Shown here: piece by piece, positions 1 to 7,727 of the stretch | Layout of the letters: each line of letters opens with the position of its first letter | Numbering within the stretch: position 1 is the stretch's first letter | Assembly: GCA_045539515.1 (NCBI GenBank) | Contig: JAZQFN010000044.1 | Location: 1-64,000, forward strand | DNA from: RGIG8748 sp045539515 | Lineage (GTDB): Bacteria > Bacillota > Clostridia > UMGS1810 | Direction: 5' to 3' | DNA length: 64,000 bases | The notes under the pieces: generated by a model | The model's database searches: none | Told to the model about the DNA's origin: nothing | Seen by the model: the letters and a program-made list of their open reading frames with translations, nothing else | Position numbers and translations under genes: made by a program

Positions 1-2
1 CA

Positions 3-1202
3 AGTATTGGTGATTCTGCGTTTTATAATTGCAGCAGTTTAGTCAGCATCACAATTCCTGATAGTGTAACAAATATTGGTGATTCTGCGTTTGAGGATTG
101 CAGCAGTTTAGTCAGCATCACAATTCCTGATAGTGTAACAACTATTCCTGAAAATGTTTTTTATAATTGTAGTAGATTGAAATTTGTTTGCCTTCCTCAA
201 GAAATTAAATACATAAAAAATGATGCATTTAATGAATGTTCTGATATCGAAACTGTATTTTACGAGGGAAACGAATCTGATTGGAGCAACATTTTATTCT
301 ATAGCAGAAACGAAGATCTTACTAATGCTAAAATAGTATATAACGCAACTAAAAAGATATATAAATTTGTTACAAACTGTGATAAGGCATTAAATGATAT
401 TACAGATTACGCAATCTTTACTATGCCAACTGTTGAAAATGCTGGAATGACATTGACGGGTTGGTTTGATAATGCATCTTTAAGTGGTGAGCCTGTGACA
501 TTCCCTTATTATGGGGATGCAACAACTCTTTATGCTGCTTGGACAGATAGGGCGGGAAAAAGCTTTGATGATGCATTTATAGTAAAGGCAAATCAAGAGT
601 ATACCGTATCAACTGCGGAAAACGGACAACTTATATATTTTGAGTTTGTGCCAAAACTATCAAAGGAATATAGCTTCTATACAACAGGTAGCAAGGATAC
701 ATACGGATACTTATATGATAGTAATCAACATCAATTAATAAGTGACGATGATGACGGAGACGGAAGTAATTTTTACATTTCCTACAACTTAACAGCAGGA
801 GAAACTTATTACATTGCTGCTAAACTATATAGTGGAACAGGAACTTTTACATTTGTTGTAGAGGAGCCTGTGGATTATAGAATAAATGAAATCGCAATAA
901 AAGATATGTCAGGAAATAGTATGCAAGCAATCCCGACAGGAGCATTTCTTGCAACTGTATCTTTTACCAATGTAAGTTCAAGTGAAGATACTGTAATTGT
1001 TCTTGCTCAATATACGGATGTTGGTGCATTCAAAGGCTTGATGTATATACAAACAGAGGATGTGCCGAAAGGCTCAACACTAAAACTCTCTATCCCTGTT
1101 GATAATTCAAAGGGTGATGTGGCAAAATTAAAGGCATTTTGCTGGGATTCATTTGGTTCCATGATACCTTTAGGAAATTCTGCAAGCTTTCCAACTGAAT
1201 AA
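3..1202 (+). CDS. BspA-like leucine-rich-repeat surface protein, 3' part only
   Basis: The reading frame is open from the window edge, so the N-terminus and any signal peptide lie outside. The visible part opens with about three 23-residue LRR_5/BspA-type repeats (core I-x-x-S-A-F-x-x-C-x-x-L-x-x-I-x-I-P). They are followed by an Internalin-like region with Y-A-A-W near residues 178-181, a domain rich in aromatic and Asp residues, and a C-terminal fibronectin-like domain containing K-A-F-x-W-D. Proteins of this class are exported and often bind host or matrix molecules. That is family knowledge; no ligand can be inferred here. The first two repeats are almost identical at DNA level (69 bp period). 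The gene ends just before a strong terminator and converges on cotJC. Confidence 0.85.
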   Translation, partial: SIGDSAFYNCSSLVSITIPDSVTNIGDSAFEDCSSLVSITIPDSVTTIPENVFYNCSRLKFVCLPQEIKYIKNDAFNECSDIETVFYEGNESDWSNILFYSRNEDLTNAKIVYNATKKIYKFVTNCDKALNDITDYAIFTMPTVENAGMTLTGWFDNASLSGEPVTFPYYGDATTLYAAWTDRAGKSFDDAFIVKANQEYTVSTAENGQLIYFEFVPKLSKEYSFYTTGSKDTYGYLYDSNQHQLISDDDDGDGSNFYISYNLTAGETYYIAAKLYSGTGTFTFVVEEPVDYRINEIAIKDMSGNSMQAIPTGAFLATVSFTNVSSSEDTVIVLAQYTDVGAFKGLMYIQTEDVPKGSTLKLSIPVDNSKGDVAKLKAFCWDSFGSMIPLGNSASFPTE

Positions 1203-1216
1203 TGTTATTTAGATTG

Positions 1217-1246
1217 AAAAGGACGAAGCTGAGGCTTCGTCCTTTT
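1217..1246 (+). terminator. Rho-independent terminator after the BspA-like gene
   Basis: A perfect 13 bp inverted repeat (AAAAGGACGAAGC with its complement, 4 nt loop) begins 14 bases after the stop codon. It could serve both the BspA-like gene and the convergent cotJC. Confidence 0.85.
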
Positions 1247-1293
1247 CGTATAACTTATTTACATATAAAAAATTTATTTTCTCTTGCATTTAT

Positions 1294-1701
1294 TCAAAAA
1301 TCCATTCCTCTTGCCATAACTCTCTTTTCGTTAACCTTATCGGTTACTTTGCAAAGAGCTTCGGCAAATCGTTGATAGTGGACTATCTCTCTTTCGCGGA
1401 GGAACTTAATAACATCGTTTACATCCGGGTCATCGGAAAGCCTTAAGATGTTATCGTAGGTTGCCCTCGCCTTCTGCTCTGCGGCAAGGTCTTCGTTTAA
1501 GTCTGCAATGGGGTCGCCGCTTACTGCAATAAACTTTGCATCAAAGGGTGTGCCATTTGTATTTGCCGGATAAACCCCTGTTGAGTGATTGATAAAGTAG
1601 TTATAGAAACCGCTGTCCTTTACAAGCTCGGAATCAAGGTCCCGGGTGAGCTGATACACAAGGGCGCCTACCATTTCAAGGTGAGAAAGCTCCTCGTTTC
1701 C
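1294..1701 (-). pseudogene. cotJC: cotJC, 3' part (C-terminal 134 codons), separated from its 5' part by a mobile element
   Basis: This is the C-terminal two thirds of the CotJC/manganese-catalase spore-coat protein. From the junction the frame reads N-E-E-L-S-H-L-E-M-V-G-A-L-V, which matches the conserved T-E-E-L-A-H-L-E-M of the family; its Glu and His are expected manganese ligands. It continues to a normal C-terminus through D-L-x-A-E-Q-K-A-R-A-T-Y-D-N-I-L and E-R-E-I-V-H-Y-Q-R-F. There is no stop or frameshift in the retained part. An ATG 24 bases inside the junction would give a 126-residue fragment, but it has no ribosome-binding site and would lack the metal-binding segment. The missing N-terminal part is at 7703-7887. 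Joining the two gives a full-length 196-residue CotJC, so this is better read as an interrupted gene than a decayed one. Confidence 0.92.
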
Positions 1702-1725
1702 TGCCTTCTGCTTGATATGGAATAC
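1680..1725. other. Left attachment site (junction of cotJC 3' part with the element)
   Basis: On the minus strand the element sequence AGAAGGCA meets GG and then the cotJC sequence AAACGAGGAGCTTTCTC. The GG at 1701-1700 forms the first two bases of a Gly codon. The other junction shares only this GG, so the dinucleotide is the probable crossover core. The limits given are approximate, because serine integrase sites usually span about 40-50 bp. Confidence 0.8.
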
Positions 1726-1742
1726 ATAGAAAAATTTAAAAA

Positions 1743-2036
1743 TTTTATTTTTAGCAATAACACAGAAAAGTATTATTTTGAAAAATATTTATAAAAAAAG
1801 TTTTATATTGGACATAAATTTAGACAGTGTTGTTGTTATTAATATAGAGAGGTATATATACTAGTATAAAATAATAATACAACTTAAAATTCTTATACAA
1901 CATTAAATCATATGGGAATTATATCCTTATGGTATTTTGCAAGGGTGGGTGGTTGGGTTGTTTGTTGTAAGAATTTATGTAGAATGATTGTGTTTCGTAT
2001 ATAAATATGTTATAATGAATAAAAAAGAATTTATGG
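1743..2036 (+). promoter_or_regulatory. AT-rich leader of the element with a sigma-A-type promoter
   Basis: This gap between the left junction and the first element gene is very AT-rich and holds no convincing ORF. Near its end TTGTGT (1988-1993) and TATAAT (2011-2016) are spaced by exactly 17 bases, about 20 bases upstream of the 2037 gene. I see nothing else in it. Confidence 0.5.
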
Positions 2037-2483
2037 GTGGTGAAACGTGATTTGAAAACATTTTCTTCAGAAGAAGAAAAGGACATTATTGAAAAAAAGT
2101 ATAATGATGCTCTTGGAACAAAGTATTTTAAAATTAAGTGGATGAATTGGGGATTAATCTGTGGTCTTGATGAAATTGTTATTGAAAAGATATGGCTTAT
2201 TGATTTAGATGGAAATGTAGGCTTTTACCAAGTATATGCTAATAATAAAATATCTGATATAGTTATCAATAAAATTTCTGATAAGATTTTTAATAGACTA
2301 ACAAGTCTTTTGAATAATGGATTTGTAGGTGTGATAGATTGTTTTGATTGTTGCGATGGTGTAGGATATGAAATGATTTTGTACGATGATTTTGAAGAGA
2401 TAAAACATAAATTCTGTGGATATATTTATGATAATAATTATTTAGAAGAAATTGTTGAATTAGTTGATAATATTAGTGACTAA
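2037..2483 (+). CDS. Hypothetical acidic protein in the cotJC element
   Basis: A protein of about 148 residues that I do not recognise. It is acidic, rich in Ile, Asp and Asn, and has no signal peptide or membrane segment. A cluster I-D-C-F-D-C-C-D-G-V-G-Y-E-M occurs in the last third, with three Cys close together. The start is uncertain: GTG codons at 2037 and 2040 and a TTG at 2052 are all in frame after a GGGTGGTG stretch, and no choice is clean. It is followed 30 bases later by the GIY-YIG gene, so the two may be co-transcribed. Size and acidity would fit an immunity-type or anti-nuclease partner, but that is only a guess from context. Confidence 0.6.
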   Translation: MVKRDLKTFSSEEEKDIIEKKYNDALGTKYFKIKWMNWGLICGLDEIVIEKIWLIDLDGNVGFYQVYANNKISDIVINKISDKIFNRLTSLLNNGFVGVIDCFDCCDGVGYEMILYDDFEEIKHKFCGYIYDNNYLEEIVELVDNISD

Positions 2484-2513
2484 TCACATATTCTTTGGGA
2501 AGGATTAAAACAG

Positions 2514-3620
2514 ATGAACAATTTTTCAGATACAGTCAAGCAAAAATTAAAATATTATGTATATGCTCTCGTTGACCCAAGAAATGATGAGATATTTTAC
2601 ATAGGAAAGGGTATCAATGACAGGGTTTTTCAGCACGAAACTGAAAAGAACATAGGGGTTGAAGGTAGTAAACATCGTAGAATAGAGAGCATAAAGCGTG
2701 CAGGTAATGATGTTAAAAAGGTTATAATCTTGTATGGTCTTACAGAGGAAGAAGCTTTTGCAGCAGAAGCGGCTCTTATAAATGTTATGCAATTTCTCAA
2801 ACCTGACAAACTTACAAATGTTGTTTCTGGTCATCACGCTGACCCAGTTATGACAGTTGAAGAAATTGAACGGTTTTACGGTGCGGAAATTTTGACGGAA
2901 AAAGATATATTTCATAATTTACTCGTTATTAAAATAAATTCGTTGTATGACTACAATATGACAGATAGAGAGATTATGGACTGTGCAAGAGGTCATTGGG
3001 TAATAAATACAAACAATGCACAAAAAGTTGATTATTTGGTTGCGGTATATCATGGAATAGTCGTTGGTGTATATGAAAATATGAAATGGTATCCTTCGGG
3101 AGTAAAGTCGGAATTTTATCCCAGATTAAGTGAAGAAAATTTGAAATTAACTAACAGAAAATATTGTACATGTACGCCTGCGGCAAGAGCAAAATATTTA
3201 CATAAGAATATTAGTACGGTAGTCAAAGATACTCAAAACCCAGTATCTTATATATGGGGCAGAAAGAACTCAACAGAGGTCTTACAACCTTATTATGATT
3301 TATTCTCTGGTCGTATAGATAAGACTTACGGTATGTTTGAATACGAGTTTGGCGATGATATGACTAAAATGGGTTATGAAATGGATGGCTTTTCAAGATA
3401 TAAAGCATTAGGGAAGCCTAAAGATTTACTTTGCGGTAGTGATAAGCAAAAACTTGAAGAAGCAGTTAAAGATGTGGATTACCTTACTGCAACATCTATG
3501 CTTTTTTCTCACTGGAGATGGTTGACACATTGGGCTTATTTCGACTATGCTCGTTATGAAGAAGATGATGCAGAGATTTTCAAAGCAATAATAGAGCGGA
3601 TATTTGAACTATCAAAATGA
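2514..3620 (+). CDS. GIY-YIG nuclease-domain protein in the cotJC element
   Basis: The N-terminal ~110 residues carry a GIY-YIG-type domain: Y-V-Y-A-L-V-D-P near residue 16, F-Y-I-G-K-G about 12 residues later, and Arg/Glu-containing helices (H-R-R-I-E-S-I-K-R), resembling the LEM-3-like branch. A middle domain (about residues 135-220) reads L-V-A-V-Y-H-G-I-V-V-G-V-Y with an aromatic W-Y-P and is often fused to such domains. The C-terminal third is not recognised. GIY-YIG domains cut DNA in homing, repair or defence enzymes. Its role here, defence cargo or element maintenance, cannot be told from sequence. Start ATG 2514 follows an AAGGA-type site. The gene is intact. Confidence 0.75.
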   Translation: MNNFSDTVKQKLKYYVYALVDPRNDEIFYIGKGINDRVFQHETEKNIGVEGSKHRRIESIKRAGNDVKKVIILYGLTEEEAFAAEAALINVMQFLKPDKLTNVVSGHHADPVMTVEEIERFYGAEILTEKDIFHNLLVIKINSLYDYNMTDREIMDCARGHWVINTNNAQKVDYLVAVYHGIVVGVYENMKWYPSGVKSEFYPRLSEENLKLTNRKYCTCTPAARAKYLHKNISTVVKDTQNPVSYIWGRKNSTEVLQPYYDLFSGRIDKTYGMFEYEFGDDMTKMGYEMDGFSRYKALGKPKDLLCGSDKQKLEEAVKDVDYLTATSMLFSHWRWLTHWAYFDYARYEEDDAEIFKAIIERIFELSK

Positions 3621-3914
3621 TTTTATGATTTTGAAAATATTTCTCTCATAGGCGTTGACTATAGTATCAGGAAGAGTTATAATATTAATAGGGTAAATTA
3701 TATGGGTATATGATTTACTTGTAATTACAGTATTGAGTGCAGCGGCACGGCTTGAATGATTATTTAAGTTGGTGGCGGTGGCGGTGGTTTTCTTTGGTAG
3801 GTGCTAAAGATATTAAATAATGAATAGAGCATAAGCCTATAAAGGCTTTAAGTGTCGTTACAAACGTAGCGGCACTTTTTTTGTGCAGAATATTTTTATA
3901 AGGGGGTAACGGAT
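3621..3914 (+). terminator. Intergenic region with a terminator at about 3850-3881
   Basis: AAGTGTCGTTAC and GTAGCGGCACTT pair around an AAAC loop, with G-U pairs, and are followed by seven T residues. This ends the 2037-3620 transcript. The rest of the gap includes a GGTGGCGGTGGCGG stretch near 3771-3785, and I see no gene in it. Confidence 0.65.
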
Positions 3915-4409
3915 ATGTTACATAGTGGTATTTTTAAAGAGATAGTTAAGAGAAATAAGAATTATAAGGGTGTTAGTATTAAATATACAACGGTGGCGGT
4001 TTTTATCAGGAGAGTTCTTGATATGCTGGGGCTGTATAGCATAGCGGATGCGGAAAATGGTATGGTTAGAGCAATTAAGGACGATGAAGAATTTGAAATC
4101 GTGATTGACAGGGCAAATCAAAGACTTGTATTAGAAACAGACCTTTGGAGCATTGGCACAAGAACATTTGCAAAGAAGAAAGCCCAGACGCTTGAAAGAT
4201 TGAACAGATATAATCAAAATTTAAACTTTGGGTGTTGTATGCTTGTTGGGTGTAAGGTCATATACCATACAACAGAAAGTATCTATATGGGTATAGATGA
4301 TGCAGAGGATTTGGCGGTTGCAGACAGGTTGATAAAGCATTATATGGTTGACATAGGACAGATAAAAGACAGAGTGTTTTCTGATGGACTTGATTGCGTC
4401 GGCACATAA
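3915..4409 (+). CDS. Hypothetical protein in the cotJC element
   Basis: A 164-residue protein I do not recognise. ATG 3915 has a strong AAGGGGG site about 8 bases upstream. The N-terminus is basic (K-E-I-V-K-R-N-K-N-Y-K). The middle reads D-D-E-E-F-E-I-V-I-D-R-A-N-Q-R-L-V-L-E-T-D, and the C-terminus contains I-Y-M-G-I-D-D-A-E-D-L-A. There is no membrane segment or signal peptide. It sits alone between two non-coding stretches, so it probably has its own promoter. It could be a regulator or part of the element's own biology; nothing in the sequence settles this. Confidence 0.6.
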   Translation: MLHSGIFKEIVKRNKNYKGVSIKYTTVAVFIRRVLDMLGLYSIADAENGMVRAIKDDEEFEIVIDRANQRLVLETDLWSIGTRTFAKKKAQTLERLNRYNQNLNFGCCMLVGCKVIYHTTESIYMGIDDAEDLAVADRLIKHYMVDIGQIKDRVFSDGLDCVGT

Positions 4410-4881
4410 GCAAAGTGTTTGTTTAAAAGCGTTGGAAATTTTATGATATTTTTTCAACCAGCATAAAATTTATTGGTTTTTCAGCAGGCTAATTTTTAAA
4501 TTTTTAGTCATCAGATATAAAAAGTGTCAAAAGTGTTGGTTTGAGTTTGGGAGTGGAATGTGAAAATTTACAGATTATTTAAGTCTTATTTATCTTATAC
4601 CATTAAATAGTGGTCGCAGAAAATTAAAATGTAAAAAATCTGCAAAAATTTAATTTTGACATTAAAAATGTGTTGATTTTACGCCATTTCGTGATTTGAA
4701 AATTATCATCACATTTTTGTGTTGAGATGACAGTATTTTGAGAGATTTTAATATAAATAGATGTTCAGGTGTAGGAATTGGCATATTCATATATTTTAAT
4801 TTATGGGTATGACATCTGATTTCAGATGATTTATAGGGTTTAGGGTATTCAATTTATTTATTCAAAAGGTAGGTGTCATGT
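4410..4881. other. Non-coding AT-rich stretch in the element
   Basis: No convincing ORF on either strand. A copy of the AGTGGTC motif that recurs upstream of the downstream genes is at 4609-4615. A GGTAGGTGTC site at its end serves the broken resolvase gene. Otherwise I see only low-complexity AT sequence. Confidence 0.4.
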
Positions 4882-5466
4882 ATGGAGTATGGTTACATAA
4901 GGGTATCAAGCAAAAGCCAGGCAGAAAATCATTCTCTGGCAGAGCAAGAGCAGACAATATTAGAGAAGTATCCTTCAGCAGAGATACATAGATAAGTTTA
5001 TACTGCTGCAAAAGATTTCAATAATAGACAGGTGTTCAATGATTTGATTGAAAGATTATCAGATGGGGATAGTCTTGTGGTATGCAAGATGGACAGGTTT
5101 TGCCGTAATGTTCGCGAGGGGTTAGACATCATAGAACACTTGATTGATATGGGTGTTAAGATAGATATACTCAATTTAGGTGTTATAGATAATACACCTG
5201 TTGGCAGGTTGACATATACAATCTTATTGTCTTTTGCAGAATTTGAAAGAAATATGATTGTAGAGAGAACACAGGCTGGCAGAGAGTTAGCCAGACAAAA
5301 GGATGGGTATATAGAAGGCAGACCAAGAAAGTATAGTAACACACAATTAAGTCTGGCGATGCAGTTATTAGAAAAATATTCATATAAACAGGTAGCAGAT
5401 ATGACAGGTATCTCAAAAAGCACACTGCAAAGAGAAAAGAAAAGACAGTTGGCGAAAAAAATATAA
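4882..5466 (+). pseudogene. Small serine recombinase (resolvase/invertase type) with an in-frame TAA
   Basis: Reading from ATG 4882 gives M-E-Y-G-Y-I-R-V-S-S, the catalytic N-terminus of a resolvase/invertase with the nucleophile Ser at residue 9 or 10. At codon 38 a TAA (4993-4995) interrupts, and the same frame continues with V-Y-T-A-A-K-D-F-N-N-R. After it come the conserved L-V-V-C-K-M-D-R-F-C-R-N, S-F-A-E-F-E-R-N-M-I and a C-terminal Hin-like HTH (Y-K-Q-V-A-D-M-T-G-I-S-K-S-T-L). About 194 codons is the normal length. A single G-to-T change from GAA would explain the stop. The internal ATG 5032 would give a 144-residue protein without the catalytic Ser, so at most a DNA-binding remnant is made. 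Confidence 0.85.
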
Positions 5467-5582
5467 CATAAATTAAAGAAATTTTACTAAAATTCAAAAA
5501 AATATGCTTTTTTCAGTTTTTTTAACATAAATGACCACTGCTCACTTATTTATAGTATCAAGACAAGTCAGGGGGTGCTTAA

Positions 5583-5807
5583 ATGAGTAGAGCATTAGGT
5601 CAAGCTGGTAGTGCATATACATCTAATGGTGGTGTTATTATGTCTATTGGCAAAGATAAGGTAAATGTTATTCTTTCTGATAAAGAGAAAGAGAATTTAC
5701 ATTATAATCTTAAGGCTGCTATTTTTAGAGATTTGAAAGAAAAAGATTTAATTTCTGATATGCAGTTAAAAGATTTGTTAGATAAAGCGCCTAAATTTTT
5801 AAATTAG
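5583..5807 (+). CDS. Small SHOCT-like protein upstream of the recombinase
   Basis: A protein of 74 residues with a perfect GGGGGTG site 6 bases before ATG 5583. The C-terminal ~45 residues read like a short SHOCT-type helical hairpin (R-D-L-K-E-K-D-L-I-S-D-M-Q-L-K-D-L-L). Genes of this size often accompany serine recombinases in Firmicute mobile elements. A role as an accessory or directionality factor is possible by position only. An alternative start is the ATG at 5640. It lies 87 bases upstream of the recombinase gene and is separated from it by a strong inverted repeat. Confidence 0.6.
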   Translation: MSRALGQAGSAYTSNGGVIMSIGKDKVNVILSDKEKENLHYNLKAAIFRDLKEKDLISDMQLKDLLDKAPKFLN

Positions 5808-5820
5808 GGGCTGCAATTGT

Positions 5821-5850
5821 GGAGTGGTCACGCTATAATGTGACCATTCC
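5821..5850 (+). promoter_or_regulatory. Inverted repeat enclosing a TATAAT upstream of the recombinase
   Basis: GGAGTGGTCAC (5821-5831) and GTGACCATTCC (5840-5850) pair over 11 bp with one G-U. The loop holds TATAAT (5834-5839). Since no T-run follows, it looks like an operator over a -10 element more than a terminator. A related TGACCACT lies at 5532-5539, upstream of the small gene at 5583. No good -35 hexamer is visible. Confidence 0.5.
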
Positions 5851-5894
5851 CAATACAAAAAGATAAAATTTATAGATTAAAGAGGTAGAAGTTT

Positions 5895-7625
5895 ATGAAG
5901 AATTTTAGTAATTTAATTGATAGTAATGTTTTAAATGTAGTTAATGCTAGTAGTGTTGTGATTGATAATGTTAATATTATTAATAGGCTAAATGGTGTCA
6001 GAAATGTTTTGGCTGATACTATTAGAGTGGCTGCTTATGCAAGGGTAAGCACAGATAAGGATGACCAAGCAAACAGTTTTGAAAGTCAGGTAAAGTATTT
6101 TACTGATTTTATAAACAATCAAAAGAATTGGGAATTAGTTAAGGTTTATTCTGATGATGGTCTGACTGGTACAATGACAAATAAGCGTGATGGATTTAAT
6201 GATATGATTGAGGATACTTTATCTGGTAAAATTGATTTTATTATCACAAAAGAGGTTTCAAGATTTGCAAGAAATACAGTTGATACTTTGCAATTTACAA
6301 GGTTATTAAAAAAGTTGGGTGTAGGGGTTTATTTTATGTTAGATGGTATCAACACTCTTGACAAGGATGGCGAACTGCGCTTAACTATTATGGCATCATT
6401 GGCACAAGATGAGAGCAGAAAGACCTCTGAACGTGTGAAATGGGGTCAAAGGCGCCAGATGGAAAAAGGGGTTGTATTTGGTAGGGATATGCTTGGGTAT
6501 AGGGTTAAAGGTGGTAAGCTTTACTTGGTTGAAGAAGAAGCAGAGATTGTCAGAAAGATTTTCTATAAGTATCTGATTGAGGGCAAGGGTACTTATGTGA
6601 TAGCAAGAGAACTGCAAGAAGAAGGTATTAGGCCTTTGAATCCAGATGGTAAATCAAAGTATAAAAATGATTGGTCAAATACAGTTATACTGCGCATACT
6701 GCGTAATGAGAAATATGTTGGTGATTTGCTACAAGGCAAGACCTATACGCCAGACTTTCTTGACCATAAAAAGAGATATAATCACAATCAAGAAGATATG
6801 GTATATATTAAAGACCACCATCCAGAGATTGCTATAATAGATAGGGACATGTGGGATGCTACACAAAAAGAACTTGCAAGGCGTAGCCCTTCAGACGAGC
6901 AAAAGTTAAGGCATAGCAACAGATATTGGGCAAGTGGTAAGATATATTGTGGAGAATGTGGAGAAAGATTTGTAAGTAAGCAGAAAAAGACATCTGTTGG
7001 TAGGACAAAGGCTTGGACTTGCTATAATCACACAAAGGCTACTGCTGACAGAACAAAAGAGTGTTTGCAATCAGAGTGGGCAAGTGACAAGAGTTTAAAG
7101 CAGATTGTTTTATACATATTAAATATTTTGGCAGACAACAAGGAAATGCTTAAAAAAGAGATTTTAGAAGATATTAAGACTTTGGATAAGAAAAGTAATG
7201 GCTTGAATACTGATTATTATGAAAAGAAAATTCAAGGTGTTGAGAAAAGAAAGCAAAAACTAATTGAAATTAGGCTTGCTGATGAAATCACAAAGTCAGA
7301 GTTTGCAGAGCAGAAAGAAAAATTGGATAAGGAACTTTCAGACCTATTAGCAACAAAAGATAGAATAGAACAAGAGAGAAAAGAGAAAGAAAATCAAGTT
7401 AATCAGATTGATAATATTATTGCAGAGATAGACAATGCTTTGTCTTTTGAAAATGATAATATGGATGCTTTGCTTGGCGCTATGACACATAGCATAACAG
7501 TATATAAAGGTCATATAGTAGAAGTTAGAATTAAAGACTTGCCATTTAGATTTAAGGTCAAATATGAATCAAAAGGTAAATTAGATGGGTATAGGACAGA
7601 GATTTTAGATTGTAAGATATTATAA
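5895..7625 (+). CDS. Large serine recombinase (integrase/excisionase of the cotJC element)
   Basis: A 576-residue large serine recombinase, the likely enzyme that inserted this element and could remove it. An Asn-rich leader of about 43 residues is unusual. Then come the resolvase catalytic domain (V-A-A-Y-A-R-V-S-T-D-K, nucleophile Ser 52; I-I-T-K-E-V-S-R-F-A-R-N), the recombinase domain (about 200-310), and a zinc ribbon with Cys 352, 355, 376 and 390. A Lys/Glu-rich coiled coil (about 420-505) precedes a C-terminal strand region. All expected parts of a phiC31/TP901/SpoIVCA-type enzyme are present and unbroken. It ends 58 bases before the cotJC junction, the usual position of an integrase next to its attachment site. 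ATG 5895 has an AGAGGT site. A sporulation-sigma promoter upstream is not convincing by eye. Confidence 0.93.
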   Translation: MKNFSNLIDSNVLNVVNASSVVIDNVNIINRLNGVRNVLADTIRVAAYARVSTDKDDQANSFESQVKYFTDFINNQKNWELVKVYSDDGLTGTMTNKRDGFNDMIEDTLSGKIDFIITKEVSRFARNTVDTLQFTRLLKKLGVGVYFMLDGINTLDKDGELRLTIMASLAQDESRKTSERVKWGQRRQMEKGVVFGRDMLGYRVKGGKLYLVEEEAEIVRKIFYKYLIEGKGTYVIARELQEEGIRPLNPDGKSKYKNDWSNTVILRILRNEKYVGDLLQGKTYTPDFLDHKKRYNHNQEDMVYIKDHHPEIAIIDRDMWDATQKELARRSPSDEQKLRHSNRYWASGKIYCGECGERFVSKQKKTSVGRTKAWTCYNHTKATADRTKECLQSEWASDKSLKQIVLYILNILADNKEMLKKEILEDIKTLDKKSNGLNTDYYEKKIQGVEKRKQKLIEIRLADEITKSEFAEQKEKLDKELSDLLATKDRIEQERKEKENQVNQIDNIIAEIDNALSFENDNMDALLGAMTHSITVYKGHIVEVRIKDLPFRFKVKYESKGKLDGYRTEILDCKIL

Positions 7626-7628
7626 GAG

Positions 7629-7672
7629 AAATGGGCAGACTTACTGATAATCAGTAGGTTTTGCCCATTTAT
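7629..7672 (+). terminator. Terminator after the serine recombinase
   Basis: A long hairpin: AAATGGGCA pairs with TGCCCATTT, and inside it ACTTACTGAT pairs with ATCAGTAGGT. It begins four bases after the recombinase stop and also faces the truncated end of cotJC. Confidence 0.8.
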
Positions 7673-7679
7673 GTATAAA

Positions 7680-7727
7680 GGTGCTATTTTGATACTGATA
7701 CACCGATATCATTTAAAAGTCCCTGAG
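7680..7727. other. Right attachment site (junction of cotJC 5' part with the element)
   Basis: On the minus strand the cotJC sequence AAATGATATC meets GG (7704-7703) and then the element sequence TGTATCAGTATC. The GG begins the Gly codon of D-I-G. Beyond it the frame runs only V-S-V-S-K and stops at 7684. Joining this side to the left junction at GG restores D-I-G-N-E-E-L. Confidence 0.8.

Larger units (their letters stand above)
1700..7704. mobile_element. Element of about 6.0 kb inserted in cotJC, encoding a large serine recombinase
   Basis: The two halves of cotJC face each other across this segment with no loss or duplication beyond a GG dinucleotide (CC on the plus strand at 1700-1701 and 7703-7704). 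A 2 bp shared core is what large serine recombinases leave. Such a recombinase is encoded at 5895-7625, next to the right junction, as expected for an integrase beside its attachment site. Other content is a SHOCT-like small protein, a broken small resolvase, a GIY-YIG protein and two unknown proteins, all on the plus strand, opposite to cotJ. No capsid, tail, relaxase or transposase gene is visible, so it is not a recognisable prophage or conjugative element. By eye its genes are more AT-rich than the flanking genes. Confidence 0.92.

Noticed and set aside
1294..1674. The 126-residue ORF as an independent short manganese-catalase gene
   Set aside because: It has no ribosome-binding site and the frame upstream continues with conserved CotJC residues to the junction at 1701. 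It is the 3' part of a split gene.
4993..4995. Stop-codon readthrough or recoded residue in the resolvase
   Set aside because: TAA is not used for selenocysteine or pyrrolysine. No stimulatory structure was seen. A point mutation is simpler.
1700..7704. Prophage, IS element or conjugative transposon
   Set aside because: No structural phage genes, transposase, relaxase or terminal inverted repeats are visible. Only the serine recombinase and a few cargo genes are present.
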